In this document: one piece after another, positions 23,994 to 35,744 of the stretch
Layout of the letters: every line of letters starts with the position of its first letter
Numbering within the stretch: position 1 is the first letter of the stretch
The notes under the pieces: model-generated
The model's input: the letters and a program-made list of their open reading frames with translations, nothing else
Told to the model about the DNA's origin: nothing
Databases searched by the model: none
Assembly: GCA_050739895.1 (NCBI GenBank)
Contig: JBOICK010000040.1
Location: 1 to 64,000 of the forward strand
Direction of reading: 5' to 3'
Length of the DNA stretch: 64,000 bases
DNA from: Stenotrophobium sp050739895
GTDB lineage: Bacteria; Pseudomonadota; Gammaproteobacteria; Nevskiales; Nevskiaceae
Program-made: the position numbers and the translations under genes

Positions 23994-25601
23994 ATGGCGA
24001 TCAACAATATCTACGGCGACGGCATTGCTTCCGGCTGGAAAGTCCACGATGCCGCCACCTTCACGCATAACCGCGACTTTGAGGCAGATGTTGCCATCGT
24101 CGGAACCGGCGCCGGCGGCGGTACCGCGGCGGAAATCCTGAGTCTCGCCGGACTCAAGGTGCTGCTGATCGAGGAAGGGCCGCTGAAGACTTCCGACAGT
24201 TTCAAGGACATGGACGAGTCACGCGCCTACAACGATCTCTACCAGGACGGTGCAGGCCGGACCTCCTCGGACGGGGCAATTTCAGTGTTGCAGGGTCGCT
24301 CGGTGGGCGGCAGTACCACCGTGAACTGGACTTCCAGTTTTCGCACGCCGCCGCAGACGCTCAAGCAGTGGGCGGATGTGCATGGCGTCAAGGGCGCCAG
24401 CGTTGAAGAGATGGCGCCGTGGTTTGAAAAAATGGAGCAGCGACTGAACATTGCGCCCTGGGCGCAACCGCCCAACGCCAACAATTCGGTGCTCAAGCGC
24501 GCCGGCGAAAAACTCGGCTGGGATGTGCGGGTGATTCCGCGCAATGTCCGCGGCTGCTGGAACAGCGGCTATTGCGGCTACGGCTGTCCGGTCAATGCCA
24601 AGCAGTCGATGCTGGTCAGTACCATTCCGGAGGCGCTGCGCCATGGCGCCGTGCTGGTGCATCATCTGCGTGTGCAGCGCGTACAGTTCTCCGCCGGCAA
24701 GGTCGATGGACTGATGGCGCAGGCGCTGGATGCCGACTGTATCGGCCTGACCGGCGTCGAGGTGCAAGTGCGCGCGCGCCACTACATCATGGCCGGCGGC
24801 GCGATCAACACTCCGGCGCTGCTGCTGCGCTCGCAGGCACCGGATTCGCATCGCCGTCTCGGCAAGCGCACTTGCATCCACCCGGTCAATCTCACGATCG
24901 CGCAGATGCCGGAGCGTATCGATGGCTATTACGGCGCGCCACAGTCTCAACACAGCGACCAGTTCCAGTGGAATGGTGATTTTTCCCGGAGGCCGGGATT
25001 CAAGCTGGAGATAGCTCCGACCTATCCGTCACTGACGGCAGCCATATTCGCGGCTTACGGCAAGGAGTTGGCGGCTGATCAGGCACAGCTACCGTATACC
25101 TCGCCGATGCTGGCGCTGATGCGCGATGGCTTTCATCCACAGAGTCCTGGCGGCGAGATTCGTGTGGATGATGCCGGCAGGCCGTTGCTGGATTACGAGA
25201 TCAGCGACTATCTCTGGAACGGTTTCAAACAGGCATTCCTGTTGATGGCCGAGGGCCAGTTCGCGGCCGGCGCCAAGCGCGTCATGCCGTCGCATCTCGA
25301 CGGAAAATGGAGTGCCAGTTGGAGCGAAGCCAAGGCGCAGATTGAAGCATTGCCCTACAAGAAATTCCGCGTCTCGCTGTTCACCGCGCACCTGATGGGC
25401 GGTTGCGCGATGGGTGAAGATCCGGCGCAGTCGGTGGTGAACAGTCTCGGCCGCCATCATCAGATCGAAAACCTCTCGGTGTTCGATGGCTCGGTATTCC
25501 CGACCAGTATCGGCGCCAATCCACAGCTGTCGATCTACGGGCTGGTCAGCAAGAACGCCACTCACCTGTCTGCGGAACTGACCGGCAAGCCGATAGCCTG
25601 A
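23994..25601 (+). CDS. GMC-family FAD-dependent oxidoreductase
   Basis: A 535-residue flavoprotein oxidising an alcohol or sugar. It has the N-terminal dinucleotide motif VAIVGTGAGGGTAAE, the GMC signature LQGRSVGGSTTVNWT, a Cys-rich NSGYCGYGCPVNAKQ segment and the C-terminal HLMGGCAMGEDP ... NLSVFDGSVFPTSIGANPQLSIY region with the FAD-contacting Pro-Thr. It lacks its own export signal, consistent with export together with the upstream Tat-type subunit. The start at 23994 follows GCGAGGA. Confidence 0.88.
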   Translation: MAINNIYGDGIASGWKVHDAATFTHNRDFEADVAIVGTGAGGGTAAEILSLAGLKVLLIEEGPLKTSDSFKDMDESRAYNDLYQDGAGRTSSDGAISVLQGRSVGGSTTVNWTSSFRTPPQTLKQWADVHGVKGASVEEMAPWFEKMEQRLNIAPWAQPPNANNSVLKRAGEKLGWDVRVIPRNVRGCWNSGYCGYGCPVNAKQSMLVSTIPEALRHGAVLVHHLRVQRVQFSAGKVDGLMAQALDADCIGLTGVEVQVRARHYIMAGGAINTPALLLRSQAPDSHRRLGKRTCIHPVNLTIAQMPERIDGYYGAPQSQHSDQFQWNGDFSRRPGFKLEIAPTYPSLTAAIFAAYGKELAADQAQLPYTSPMLALMRDGFHPQSPGGEIRVDDAGRPLLDYEISDYLWNGFKQAFLLMAEGQFAAGAKRVMPSHLDGKWSASWSEAKAQIEALPYKKFRVSLFTAHLMGGCAMGEDPAQSVVNSLGRHHQIENLSVFDGSVFPTSIGANPQLSIYGLVSKNATHLSAELTGKPIA

Positions 25602-25617
25602 TGGATACGGAATTGCA

Positions 25618-25651
25618 GGAGCGGCGAGAGCAGTGCTGCTCCCGCCGCTCC
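25618..25651. terminator. Long hairpin between convergent GMC and clpB genes
   Basis: GGAGCGGCG (25618-25626) pairs with CGCCGCTCC (25643-25651), continued inside by AGCAG/CTGCT. It occupies most of the 66-bp gap between the two convergent stops and may stop transcription from both sides, although there is no clear T-run. Confidence 0.45.
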
Positions 25652-25667
25652 GGCAAAATTTGGTAGA

Positions 25668-28265
<2,598 letters not shown>

Positions 28266-28297
28266 GCAAAAAATCCTCTAACGAACGGTTGTCGTAT

Positions 28298-28326
28298 AAG
28301 TTGCGGGCCGCGCGCGGTTTTTCAAG
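28298..28326 (-). promoter_or_regulatory. Sigma32-like heat-shock promoter for clpB
   Basis: On the minus strand CTTGAAA (28320-28326) is followed after 12 bp by CCCGCAACTT (28298-28307), close to the sigma32 pattern CTTGAAA / CCCCATNT. It sits about 35 bp before the clpB start codon. Confidence 0.5.
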
Positions 28327-28393
28327 CAGCATGGCCTGCGCAAAGTGGCATAATCCAAGGTATTCGCAAAATCTTGGCAACTTGAAGAATCCA

Positions 28394-28999
28394 ATGAGTG
28401 TAGTGAATCAGCAAGCGATCCAGTCGATCATTTCGGACTCGATCGCGGTCAAGCAGAAGCTGCTGGCCGACTCCGCGCTTTGTGCACAAATCCAGAAAGT
28501 GACCGAGGTCTGCGTCGAGGCGTTCCGCCGCGGCAACAAGGTATTGGTCGCCGGCAACGGCGGCAGCGCAGCGGACGCGCAGCACATGGCGGCGGAGTTC
28601 GTCGCACGCTTCGAGTTCGACCGGCCGGGCCTGCCGTCGATCGCGCTTACCACCGACAGCTCGGCGCTGACCGCGATCGGCAACGACTACGGCTATGAGC
28701 AACTGTTCTCGCGCCAGGTCGAGGCGCTGGGGCGCAAGGGCGACGTCTTCATCGGCATCACCACCTCGGGCAACTCGAAGAACGTGCTGAAGGCAATGGA
28801 AGCCTGCGCCGAGATCGGCCTGATCCGCGTCGCCATGTGTGGCGCCGGCGGCAAGGTGCACGAGATGAGCGACCACGTGCTGGCCGTGCCGTCAACGCAC
28901 ACGCCGCGCATCCAGGAAAGCCACGGCCTGATCATGCACATCATCTGCGGGTTGTGCGAGGAAGCGCTCTACGGCGCGATGAAGAAGCCAAAAAATTGA
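28394..28999 (+). CDS. gmhA: Phosphoheptose isomerase (SIS domain)
   Basis: A 201-residue SIS-domain isomerase converting sedoheptulose 7-phosphate to heptose 7-phosphate for LPS core synthesis; the related DiaA type instead regulates DnaA. It shows NKVLVAGNGGSAADAQHMAAEF, the ITTSGNSKNVLKAMEA phosphosugar loop and the C-terminal RIQESHGLIMHIICGLCEE helix with the metal-binding Glu and His. The start at 28394 is chosen because the protein then begins at the normal position; upstream in-frame starts overlap the clpB promoter. Confidence 0.88.
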   Translation: MSVVNQQAIQSIISDSIAVKQKLLADSALCAQIQKVTEVCVEAFRRGNKVLVAGNGGSAADAQHMAAEFVARFEFDRPGLPSIALTTDSSALTAIGNDYGYEQLFSRQVEALGRKGDVFIGITTSGNSKNVLKAMEACAEIGLIRVAMCGAGGKVHEMSDHVLAVPSTHTPRIQESHGLIMHIICGLCEEALYGAMKKPKN

Positions 29000-29010
29000 C
29001 CTGGACCTGA

Positions 29011-29116
29011 CCCGCTATGCTTGCGGTGGCCATTTGATTTGTTCTATAAATCAGTATAATTTTAATATTAGTTAAATATTTATCACAACCACTCCACGCC
29101 AATACAGCCTAGCGGG
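29011..29116. repeat. 106-bp AT-core hairpin element, copy E
   Basis: Runs from CCCGCT to AGCGGG, starting 12 bp after the gmhA stop and ending 40 bp before the HNH gene. GCT (29019-29021) faces AGC (29106-29108) at exactly the midpoint 29063.5, and TGGC (29027-29030) faces GCCA (29098-29101) within half a base. Confidence 0.82.
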
Positions 29117-29155
29117 CGGCCGATAAACCCCGCAGAGACATCACCGAAGAACCTT

Positions 29156-29734
29156 ATGGAGAGCATTCCCGCAATTCTGAAACTCGACGCCGGCGGCCTG
29201 CCGGTAGCCTGGGTACACTGGCAGACCGCCGTGACCCTGTACACCCGCGAGCGGGTGCGCTGGGAGGCCGGTGCCGAGCGCTTCACCATCCACGGCGGCA
29301 TCTGCGCCGCCACCGGTCGCCGCAGCTCTCTCAACATTGGCTCGATCATCGCGGTCGCCGACAAGTCGCACCGTTACCAGCGCGGCATTTCGCTGCTGAC
29401 CAACCGCACGCTGTTTCAGCGCGACCACAACCTGTGTCTGTATTGCGGCGACGTTTTCCCGTCCTCGCAACTCACACGCGATCACGTGATCCCGGCTTCG
29501 CGCGGCGGCGGCACCACCTGGGAAAATTGCGTGACCGCCTGCCGCGACTGCAACCAGCGCAAGGATGATCGCACGCCGGAAGAGGCCGGCATGAAGCTGC
29601 TGGCGGTACCGTATATCCCGAATCTGGCGGAATACCTGATCCTGCAGAATCGCCGTATTCTCGCCGACCAGATGGAATTCCTGCTGGCCTACGCGCGCAA
29701 GCACCGTCGACGCGGTACGCTGCTACACGCCTGA
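29156..29734 (+). CDS. HNH endonuclease family protein
   Basis: A 192-residue protein with a complete HNH module at about residues 97-143: a Cys-x2-Cys knuckle (CLYCGDVF), the catalytic LTRDHVIPASRGGG segment, WENCVTACRDCNQRK with the second Cys-x2-Cys. This is the stand-alone chromosomal HNH type common in gammaproteobacteria. No restriction or phage genes are near, and its biological target is not known. The start at 29156 follows GAAGAACC, a weak ribosome-binding site. Confidence 0.85.
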   Translation: MESIPAILKLDAGGLPVAWVHWQTAVTLYTRERVRWEAGAERFTIHGGICAATGRRSSLNIGSIIAVADKSHRYQRGISLLTNRTLFQRDHNLCLYCGDVFPSSQLTRDHVIPASRGGGTTWENCVTACRDCNQRKDDRTPEEAGMKLLAVPYIPNLAEYLILQNRRILADQMEFLLAYARKHRRRGTLLHA

Positions 29735-29865
29735 CACCGTCAGACGCGGGCTGCGAAGAATGTTAATAAATGTAAAGTGATTTGACGCCACTGTGGTGCT
29801 GGCACAGCCTTTGTGTGCCGCAGAATCACGTTGCGGTGTCGACTGTCATCGGATGGGGGCGTGCG

Positions 29866-30608
29866 ATGTCTAGCAGAATTTTTTTGGCGATGGCCGTGGC
29901 TGTGATCACGGCAATGATCAGTGGCTGCGCCAGCGATAACGGCTACCAGCAGGCGTTTTCCGCAGGCACCTCGTCGATCGGCAACCAACATACCTTTAAG
30001 GCGCCCTACGATCAGACTTTTAGTGCGGTGAAAATGACATTGGTGCGGAAAGGTTTTCTGATAGATCAGGCTGATGTCGGCTCTGGGTTGATCAAGGCTA
30101 AGAGCAGCTATAAGGATAATTCTGACGAGAACGTGTCGTACAACATTATCGCTACGGCTGATGTGACGGCAGATGCGGATAGTAGTGTGGTGACACTGGC
30201 GGCGAGTCAGCAGACCGTGCTACACCGTAAAGATACATCTGGTGGCACTTGCTCTGGATTTTTCCAATATTCCCTATCCTGACCGAATATTCGACGGTGG
30301 TGACCGGGGAGGGTAATGTCACCGACCTGAACTTCTACAACGACTTTTTTGCATCACTTGGGAAGTCATTGTTCTCCGCAGTGGTCGACAAGGACATGTC
30401 CAAGATTGTTCCGGCAACTCAGCCGCTGTCGACTACGCCTGCAGCAACTCCGGCTGCTCCGGCCGCAGCAGCGACAGAATCCGCGCCAGCGGCGCCTGCT
30501 GTGGCACCCCCAGCGTCGCCGCCGGCAGCCCAGCAGGGTCCGCCGGTCCCTGCGCCGCAGCCTGAAGTCCCCTCGGCGGCTCAGCCTTTCCCTACGCAGA
30601 GCCCATAA
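29866..30608 (+). pseudogene. Frameshifted DUF2242-like lipoprotein
   Basis: The first part (29866 to about 30248) encodes a lipoprotein signal (lipobox ISGC) and a periplasmic domain with FKAPYDQTFSAVKMTLVRKGF. Near 30248 the frame changes: continuing in frame ends at once, while the frame one base earlier continues as LLWIFPIFPILTEYSTVVTGEGNVTDLNFYNDFF, the expected remainder of the domain, followed by a Pro/Ala-rich tail to 30608. A single lost base explains this. It may be a true inactivation or a sequencing error. The start ATG at 29866 lies after GATGGGGG. Confidence 0.7.
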
Positions 30609-31224
30609 GGAATCGCGAACAGGATTCCAGCGGATTTGCAGCCGGGAAATCTCCGGCATCGGCGTAATACAGCGAGCCGCTCCGTCCCGGCATGACGAAA
30701 TCGGGATCCAAATAGCCACCTGTTCGCGCGCGTGTGTGCGCAGATTGACCATCTGCTGTCCACCGGTCGTGGCTAGATTGGTGCCGCGACAGAGTATGCA
30801 AGCGCTCAGGAAGTACTGGTCGGCCTTGCCGCTGACTGGGTGACGGTCAGGCCCGACGCAAATCTGGCAAATCACTCTGCGTCGATCGGTCGCTGCGCCA
30901 ACTGTTCAGCCGCGACGTAGCCCTGCGTCGCCGCGAACGCTGCGCCCTGCTGCGACTGTGATGTAGTCAAGTCACAACGACTGCATCAAGTTGCACTGTC
31001 TTCACACCCCGGTTTCGGCAGCCGTTTACGAGCAGCAGGCAAATATCTTGACTACCGTAACGTTGGACCGTGGCTGAGCATGTGGCTCCCATTAATGGGG
31101 CGTAGATATCCATGCCGCGAATCCATACGACGCCGTGGCGGTTATGTATGCGCCTGTAGCTTGCATCCGGTTTTGTGAGATCTGCGTATCAGGTTCTGCT
31201 CATTCACAAACACGGGGAGTAACC
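30609..31224. other. 616-bp intergenic stretch, no recognisable feature
   Basis: Several short open frames exist on both strands, but none has a ribosome-binding site, family motif or credible codon pattern. It contains no AT-core element and no clear terminator. The DUF4331 promoter presumably lies in its right half. Confidence 0.5.
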
Positions 31225-32796
31225 ATGCTCAGTAGATCACTATGTTTAGCGCTGTTGGTTGGCAGCGTTACCGCACTGGCCAGTTCCGCGACATTCGCAT
31301 CGAGTCACCGCGAAGCGCCTTTCGTCGCCGGCATGCCAAGGATTGACGGCACCGACTTCTACATGTTCAACAGTTACGAGACCGGGCGGGCGGGGTATGT
31401 CACCATCCTGGCCAACTACGATCCGCTACAGGACGCTTACGGCGGTCCGAATTATTTCGCGCTTGATCCGAACGCGATGTACGCCATCAACATCGACAAT
31501 CAGGGCAACGCGCTGGCGGACATCCAGTACCAGTTCCGGTTCACCAACACCTTCAACGGCCTCGGTGTGCCGACGGGCTCTCCCAGTGGCAACGTCGCGA
31601 TTCCGTTGATCAACCTGCCGCCCAACGCTGCGGGACAGCCGACGCTCAACCGCGTCGAAACCTATACCGCCAACGTCGTCATCAACGGTGTCTCCACCGC
31701 AATCACCACTACTGGCGGCGCCACCACGTTCACCAAGCCGCTGGACAACATCGGCCAGAAGTCCTTCGCGGTCAGTGGTCAGCAGTCGCCCGCCAACTAC
31801 GCGGCCTACGCTAACCAGTACATCTACAACGTGAATATTCCCGGATGCACGCCGCCTGCCGGCACCACGCCGCGCATGTTCGTCGGCCAGCGCGCGGAAG
31901 GCTTCGTCGTCAATCTCGGACAGGTGTTCGACCTGGTCAACCTCAACCCGCTGGGCGCACGCAACTCCGCGGCTACGGCGGCAAATCCGACCGGCAATAC
32001 GATCGGCAACAAGAACATCACCACGATTGCGCTTGAAGTGCCGGCCAGTTGTCTCACCAATGGCACAGACCCGGTGATCGGCGGCTGGACCACGTCCTAC
32101 CTGCCGCAGAGCCGCGTGCTCAATCCGTCGCCGACCGGCCCGGTGGCCAGCAGTGCCGGCAAGGGACCTTCAGTGGTCGGTGGTGCATGGACGCAGGTTT
32201 CGCGCCTGGGTTCGCCACTGGTCAACGAGGTCGTTATCGGGTTGCCGGACAAGGACAAGTTCAATGCCAGCCAGCCTGCGAATGATCTGGCCAACTTTGC
32301 AAATTATGTTGAGTATCCGACCCTGCCGGTATTGGTCAAGGCTCTGTTCAACGTGCCGCCGCCTGCGACGCCGCGCACAGATCTGGTGGCCGCTTTCGTC
32401 ACCGGAATTACCACGGGTCCAACCGATACCCCGGCCAACTTCAAGTTCACTGCGCCGGCCAACCTGACGACACCCGGTGAGATGTTGCGTTTGAATACGG
32501 CGATAGCGGCCACGCCATATGCGAGTCAGAGCGACCTCGGGTTCCTCGGATGCGACCTGGCGGGCTTCCCCAACGGACGCCGCCCGATCGACGATGTGGT
32601 CGATATCGAGTTGACGGTGGTTGAGGGTGCGATCACCGCAGCCAATCCGAATAAGCTCCAGACCTGTAGCTTGAGTGGCGCTACACCTGCGGTGGTGAAT
32701 GCGGGCGCGGTGGTCAATGACGGCGCAGAGCCCAATCCGGCCGCGTATCTGCAAGTGTTCCCGTACCTGAATACGCCCACGTACGGTTCGCCGTAA
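31225..32796 (+). CDS. DUF4331 domain-containing secreted protein
   Basis: A 523-residue protein with signal peptide (MLSRSLCLALLVGSVTALASSATFA) followed by SSHREAPFVAGMPRIDGTDFYMF, the hallmark start of DUF4331 proteins. The remainder is strand-rich, with NPTGNTIGNKNITTIALEVP and a C-terminal RPIDDVVDIELTVVEG segment. The family has no established activity; the conserved HRE and DGTDFY residues suggest metal or ligand binding. The ATG at 31225 has a GGGGAG site. A small lipoprotein gene follows after 10 bp and an intrinsic terminator closes the pair. Confidence 0.85.
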   Translation: MLSRSLCLALLVGSVTALASSATFASSHREAPFVAGMPRIDGTDFYMFNSYETGRAGYVTILANYDPLQDAYGGPNYFALDPNAMYAINIDNQGNALADIQYQFRFTNTFNGLGVPTGSPSGNVAIPLINLPPNAAGQPTLNRVETYTANVVINGVSTAITTTGGATTFTKPLDNIGQKSFAVSGQQSPANYAAYANQYIYNVNIPGCTPPAGTTPRMFVGQRAEGFVVNLGQVFDLVNLNPLGARNSAATAANPTGNTIGNKNITTIALEVPASCLTNGTDPVIGGWTTSYLPQSRVLNPSPTGPVASSAGKGPSVVGGAWTQVSRLGSPLVNEVVIGLPDKDKFNASQPANDLANFANYVEYPTLPVLVKALFNVPPPATPRTDLVAAFVTGITTGPTDTPANFKFTAPANLTTPGEMLRLNTAIAATPYASQSDLGFLGCDLAGFPNGRRPIDDVVDIELTVVEGAITAANPNKLQTCSLSGATPAVVNAGAVVNDGAEPNPAAYLQVFPYLNTPTYGSP

Positions 32797-32806
32797 GGAG
32801 AACGCC

Positions 32807-33082
32807 ATGAAACTGCGAACTCTACTGATGACCACGGTAGCGGCATCAACGCTGCTGCTGTCGGGTTGCTGGATCAACGAAACTTCGTCGAACAGCGGCA
32901 ACGCTAACAATGGTAGCGGAGGTGCGACGCAGACTGTCTCCGCCTTCGCTGCCAACAACATCAATACCGCGACGTGCACCAACAGCGCGCCGCAGGATGT
33001 CAACAGCGTTAATTTTGTCCCTGACCAGACCCAGACGGATGTCAGCACCCTGACGCCGGCCTGCACTCCCTCCAGCCCATAA
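32807..33082 (+). CDS. Small lipoprotein, unknown function
   Basis: A 91-residue protein with a lipoprotein signal peptide (lipobox LSGC, Cys21). The rest is Asn/Ser/Thr-rich with three further Cys residues and ends CTPSSP. It starts 10 bp after the DUF4331 gene behind AAGGAGA, so the two are probably cotranscribed and may act together at the envelope. I do not recognise the family. Confidence 0.7.
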   Translation: MKLRTLLMTTVAASTLLLSGCWINETSSNSGNANNGSGGATQTVSAFAANNINTATCTNSAPQDVNSVNFVPDQTQTDVSTLTPACTPSSP

Positions 33083-33120
33083 CACATCCCCTTCCTTTCA
33101 GAAGCGTTATGGGTGAATTG

Positions 33121-33146
33121 GCCCCGTCTCTGACGGGGCTTTTTTT
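33121..33146 (+). terminator. Intrinsic terminator of DUF4331 operon
   Basis: GCCCCGTC / GACGGGGC stem with a 3-base loop (33121-33139) followed by seven T residues. Confidence 0.92.
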
Positions 33147-33400
33147 GTCTGCGCTAACGGGCGCGCGATCGGTAAGAATTGAAACTTCGAATACGCGAAC
33201 ACGTGACCCGTGAGGCGATGGTGTTGTCAGTACTGCGAACGCGTATAAATCCGGTATTGAGAGCCTTTATCAGATCGGATCAGGACAGGACCAGGCAGGT
33301 TTGAAGAGTTATGGGAAATGGGCCTTGATGTCGTTTTATGGCCTGCGCCATGTCTGTTAGACCTAGGGCTCCCTCACGGATTCCGCTGCAAGGTCCCGTC
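33147..33400. other. Intergenic stretch, nothing recognised
   Basis: About 250 bp between the DUF4331 terminator and the convergent proB stop. I see no gene, hairpin family copy or repeat in it. Confidence 0.5.
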
Positions 33401-34525
33401 CTAAGTAACGACCAGGTTATCACGGTGAATCAACTCGGCGTCGCCCGGATAGCCCAGCCGCGACGCCAGATCGCTGCTCTTTACACCCAGAATCTTGCGC
33501 GCATCGGCAACGCTGTAATTGACCAGTCCGCGCGCTACTTCACGGCCATCCGGCGCGAGGCAGGCGACCAGGTCGCCGCGGTCAAACTCGCCTTCGACGT
33601 GCTTGACCCCGACCGGCAGCAGGCTCTTGCCCTGCGCACGCAGCACCTTGACCGCGCCGTCGTCGAGATGCAGCCGGCCGCGCAACTGCATCTGCCCGGC
33701 GATCCAGCGCTTGCGCGCGGCCATCGGCGCATCGGCCGGCAGCAACAGCGTACCAATGTCCTCACCCTGCGCGACGCGTAGCAGCGCATCGGGTTTGCGG
33801 CCATGCACGATGATTGTCGCCGCACCAGAACGCGCCGCGGTGTGCGCCGCAGACAGCTTGGTGCGCATGCCGCCGCGCCCCAGTTCGCCCTTGCTGTCAC
33901 CGGCCATGCCTGCGAGGCGGCTATCCGACAGATGGGCCTCGGAGATCAGCTTGGCCTCAGGATTCAGGCGCGGATCGGCTTCGTACAAGCCTTCCTGGTC
34001 GGTGAGAATCACCAGCAGGTCGCCTTCGATCAGGTTCACGGTCAGTGCGCCGAGTGTGTCGTTGTCGCCCAGGCGGATCTCGTCCGTCGCGACCGTGTCG
34101 TTTTCGTTGACCACCGGCACCACGCCGAGCTGCAGCAGCGTGTTGAAGGTGCCGCGCGCATTCAGATAACGGCCGCGATGCGCGACGTCTTCATGCGTCA
34201 GCAGGATCTGCGCGGCGCGCACGCCATGATCCTTGAACGCATCCTCGTAAGCGCGCACCAGGCCCATCTGGCCGACAGCGGCGGCGGCCTGCAATTCATG
34301 GATCGCGTCCGGGCGCTTCTTCATGCCCAACCGAGCCATGCCCTCGGCGACCGCACCGGATGACACCAGCACCACCTGTTTGCCCGCTGCCCGCAGCGCC
34401 GCGATCTGCGTGCACCAGTCGGCGATGGCTGTGTGATCCAGCCCTGCGCCACGGGCGGTAACCAGTGAACTGCCGACCTTGATCACCCAGCGCCGGCTCT
34501 GCGCAATTTTTGCACGATTGGACAT
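33401..34525 (-). CDS. proB: Glutamate 5-kinase
   Basis: First enzyme of proline synthesis, phosphorylating glutamate. The 374-residue protein has the amino acid kinase domain (RWVIKVGSSLVT, SSGAVAEGM, NENDTVATDEIRLGDNDTLGA, GRGGMRTKLSAA) and a C-terminal PUA domain from about residue 280 (GRLHLDDGAVKVL). The ATG at 34525 is preferred; a GTG eight codons earlier lies on the edge of element copy F. It is downstream of obgE in the conserved rplU-rpmA-obgE-proB order, but that junction is interrupted by the AT-core element. Confidence 0.95.
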   Translation of the reverse strand: MSNRAKIAQSRRWVIKVGSSLVTARGAGLDHTAIADWCTQIAALRAAGKQVVLVSSGAVAEGMARLGMKKRPDAIHELQAAAAVGQMGLVRAYEDAFKDHGVRAAQILLTHEDVAHRGRYLNARGTFNTLLQLGVVPVVNENDTVATDEIRLGDNDTLGALTVNLIEGDLLVILTDQEGLYEADPRLNPEAKLISEAHLSDSRLAGMAGDSKGELGRGGMRTKLSAAHTAARSGAATIIVHGRKPDALLRVAQGEDIGTLLLPADAPMAARKRWIAGQMQLRGRLHLDDGAVKVLRAQGKSLLPVGVKHVEGEFDRGDLVACLAPDGREVARGLVNYSVADARKILGVKSSDLASRLGYPGDAELIHRDNLVVT

Positions 34526-34548
34526 GTTCTCAGCCTGGTAAGACGTCA

Positions 34549-34654
34549 CCCGCTCTGATGAATCGCAAGCTACATTTCTTTATAATTTATATACTGTAAA
34601 TACATTTATAGTATAATTAATAACACTTCAAGGTGAAGATTCCGGTAGAGCGGG
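34549..34654. repeat. 106-bp AT-core hairpin element, copy F
   Basis: Runs from CCCGCT to AGCGGG between obgE and proB; its right end covers the last codons of obgE. GAATC (34560-34564) faces GATTC (34638-34642) with midpoint 34601, against the element midpoint 34601.5. The centre is a 26-bp imperfect palindrome (34590-34615) built of TATACT/AGTATA and TAAAT/ATTTA. Confidence 0.85.
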
Positions 34655-35698
34655 GGGCTCGTTCAGGCGCTTGGATTCCTCCTCAGGCGCCGCACGCTCT
34701 TCGACCCAGTTCATCGCCTCGCCGCACAGCACATTCAAGCCGGCGCGCGAGACCGCTGAGATCGCAAACCAGCGGCCTTTCCACTTGAGTTTCCTGACTG
34801 CCTTCTTGATCAGCGCCATCGCCTCGTCTTCCGGCAACTGGTCGATCTTGTTGAACACCAGCCACTGATCGCGCTCGGCCAACTCCTCGCTGAACTCGCG
34901 CAACTCGGCGTTGATGGTCTTGATGTTGGTGACGATATCGCTGCCATCCGGCGGCAGGATATCCACCAGGTGCAGCAGCAAACGTGTGCGCTGGATGTGC
35001 TTGAGAAAACGGATGCCCAGCCCGGCGCCAGTCGCTGCGCCTTCGATCAGACCGGGAATATCCATCATCACGAAGGAGCGCAGTGGCCCCACCGAGACCA
35101 CGCCCGGCTGCGGGTACAGCGTGGTGAAGGGATAGTCGGCGATCTTCGGACGCGCCGCCGAGGCGGCGGACAGTAAAGTGGATTTGCCGGCGTTGGGCAA
35201 ACCGAGCAGGCCGACATCTGCCATCAGCGACAATTCCAGCCGCAGGTCGCGCGCTTCGCCGGGTGAGCCCTTGGTGAACTGGTAGGGCGCGCGATTGGTG
35301 CTGGACTTGAAACGTACATTGCCCAAACCGTGGAAACCGCCCTGCGCCAGCTTGATGCGCTGGCCGGGATGGGTCAGTTCGCCAATCAACTCGGCGGTGC
35401 CTTCGTCATAGATCAGCGTGCCCAGCGGCATCGGCACATCCATGTCGTCGCCGTAGGCGCCACGACAGTTGGAGCCTTCACCGTCCGATCCCTTCTGCGC
35501 GCGAAACGCACGATTGAAACGGAAATCCGCCAAGGTATTCATGTTCGGGTCGACCACCGCCCAGATGGTGCCGCCGTCGCCGCCATCGCCACCGTCCGGG
35601 CCGCCGAACGGAATGTATTTCTCGCGGCGGAAGCCGACGCAGCCCTTGCCACCGGCACCGGCTTCGACACGGATGGTTGCTTCATCAACGAATTTCAT
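34628..35698 (-). CDS. obgE: GTPase ObgE/CgtA
   Basis: Ribosome-assembly GTPase. The 356-residue protein has the glycine-rich Obg fold (residues 1-158, FVDEATIRVEAGAGGKGCVGFRRE type motifs) and a G domain with P-loop GLPNAGKST, the DIPG switch and NKID. The short C-terminal tail is acidic and Pro-rich. Its last nine codons overlap element copy F, so the element's right end encodes part of the C-terminal tail. It follows rpmA after a terminator-like hairpin. Confidence 0.96.
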   Translation of the reverse strand: MKFVDEATIRVEAGAGGKGCVGFRREKYIPFGGPDGGDGGDGGTIWAVVDPNMNTLADFRFNRAFRAQKGSDGEGSNCRGAYGDDMDVPMPLGTLIYDEGTAELIGELTHPGQRIKLAQGGFHGLGNVRFKSSTNRAPYQFTKGSPGEARDLRLELSLMADVGLLGLPNAGKSTLLSAASAARPKIADYPFTTLYPQPGVVSVGPLRSFVMMDIPGLIEGAATGAGLGIRFLKHIQRTRLLLHLVDILPPDGSDIVTNIKTINAELREFSEELAERDQWLVFNKIDQLPEDEAMALIKKAVRKLKWKGRWFAISAVSRAGLNVLCGEAMNWVEERAAPEEESKRLNEPPALPESSP

Positions 35699-35744
35699 AG
35701 GACGCCTGACAACAGAGCGCAGAGCTTAGCGCATGCCGCTCCTG

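Noticed and set aside
30366..30875. Minus-strand frame overlapping the lipoprotein gene and the following gap
   Set aside because: Low-complexity Arg-rich translation antisense to the Pro/Ala tail, no motif, no ribosome-binding site.
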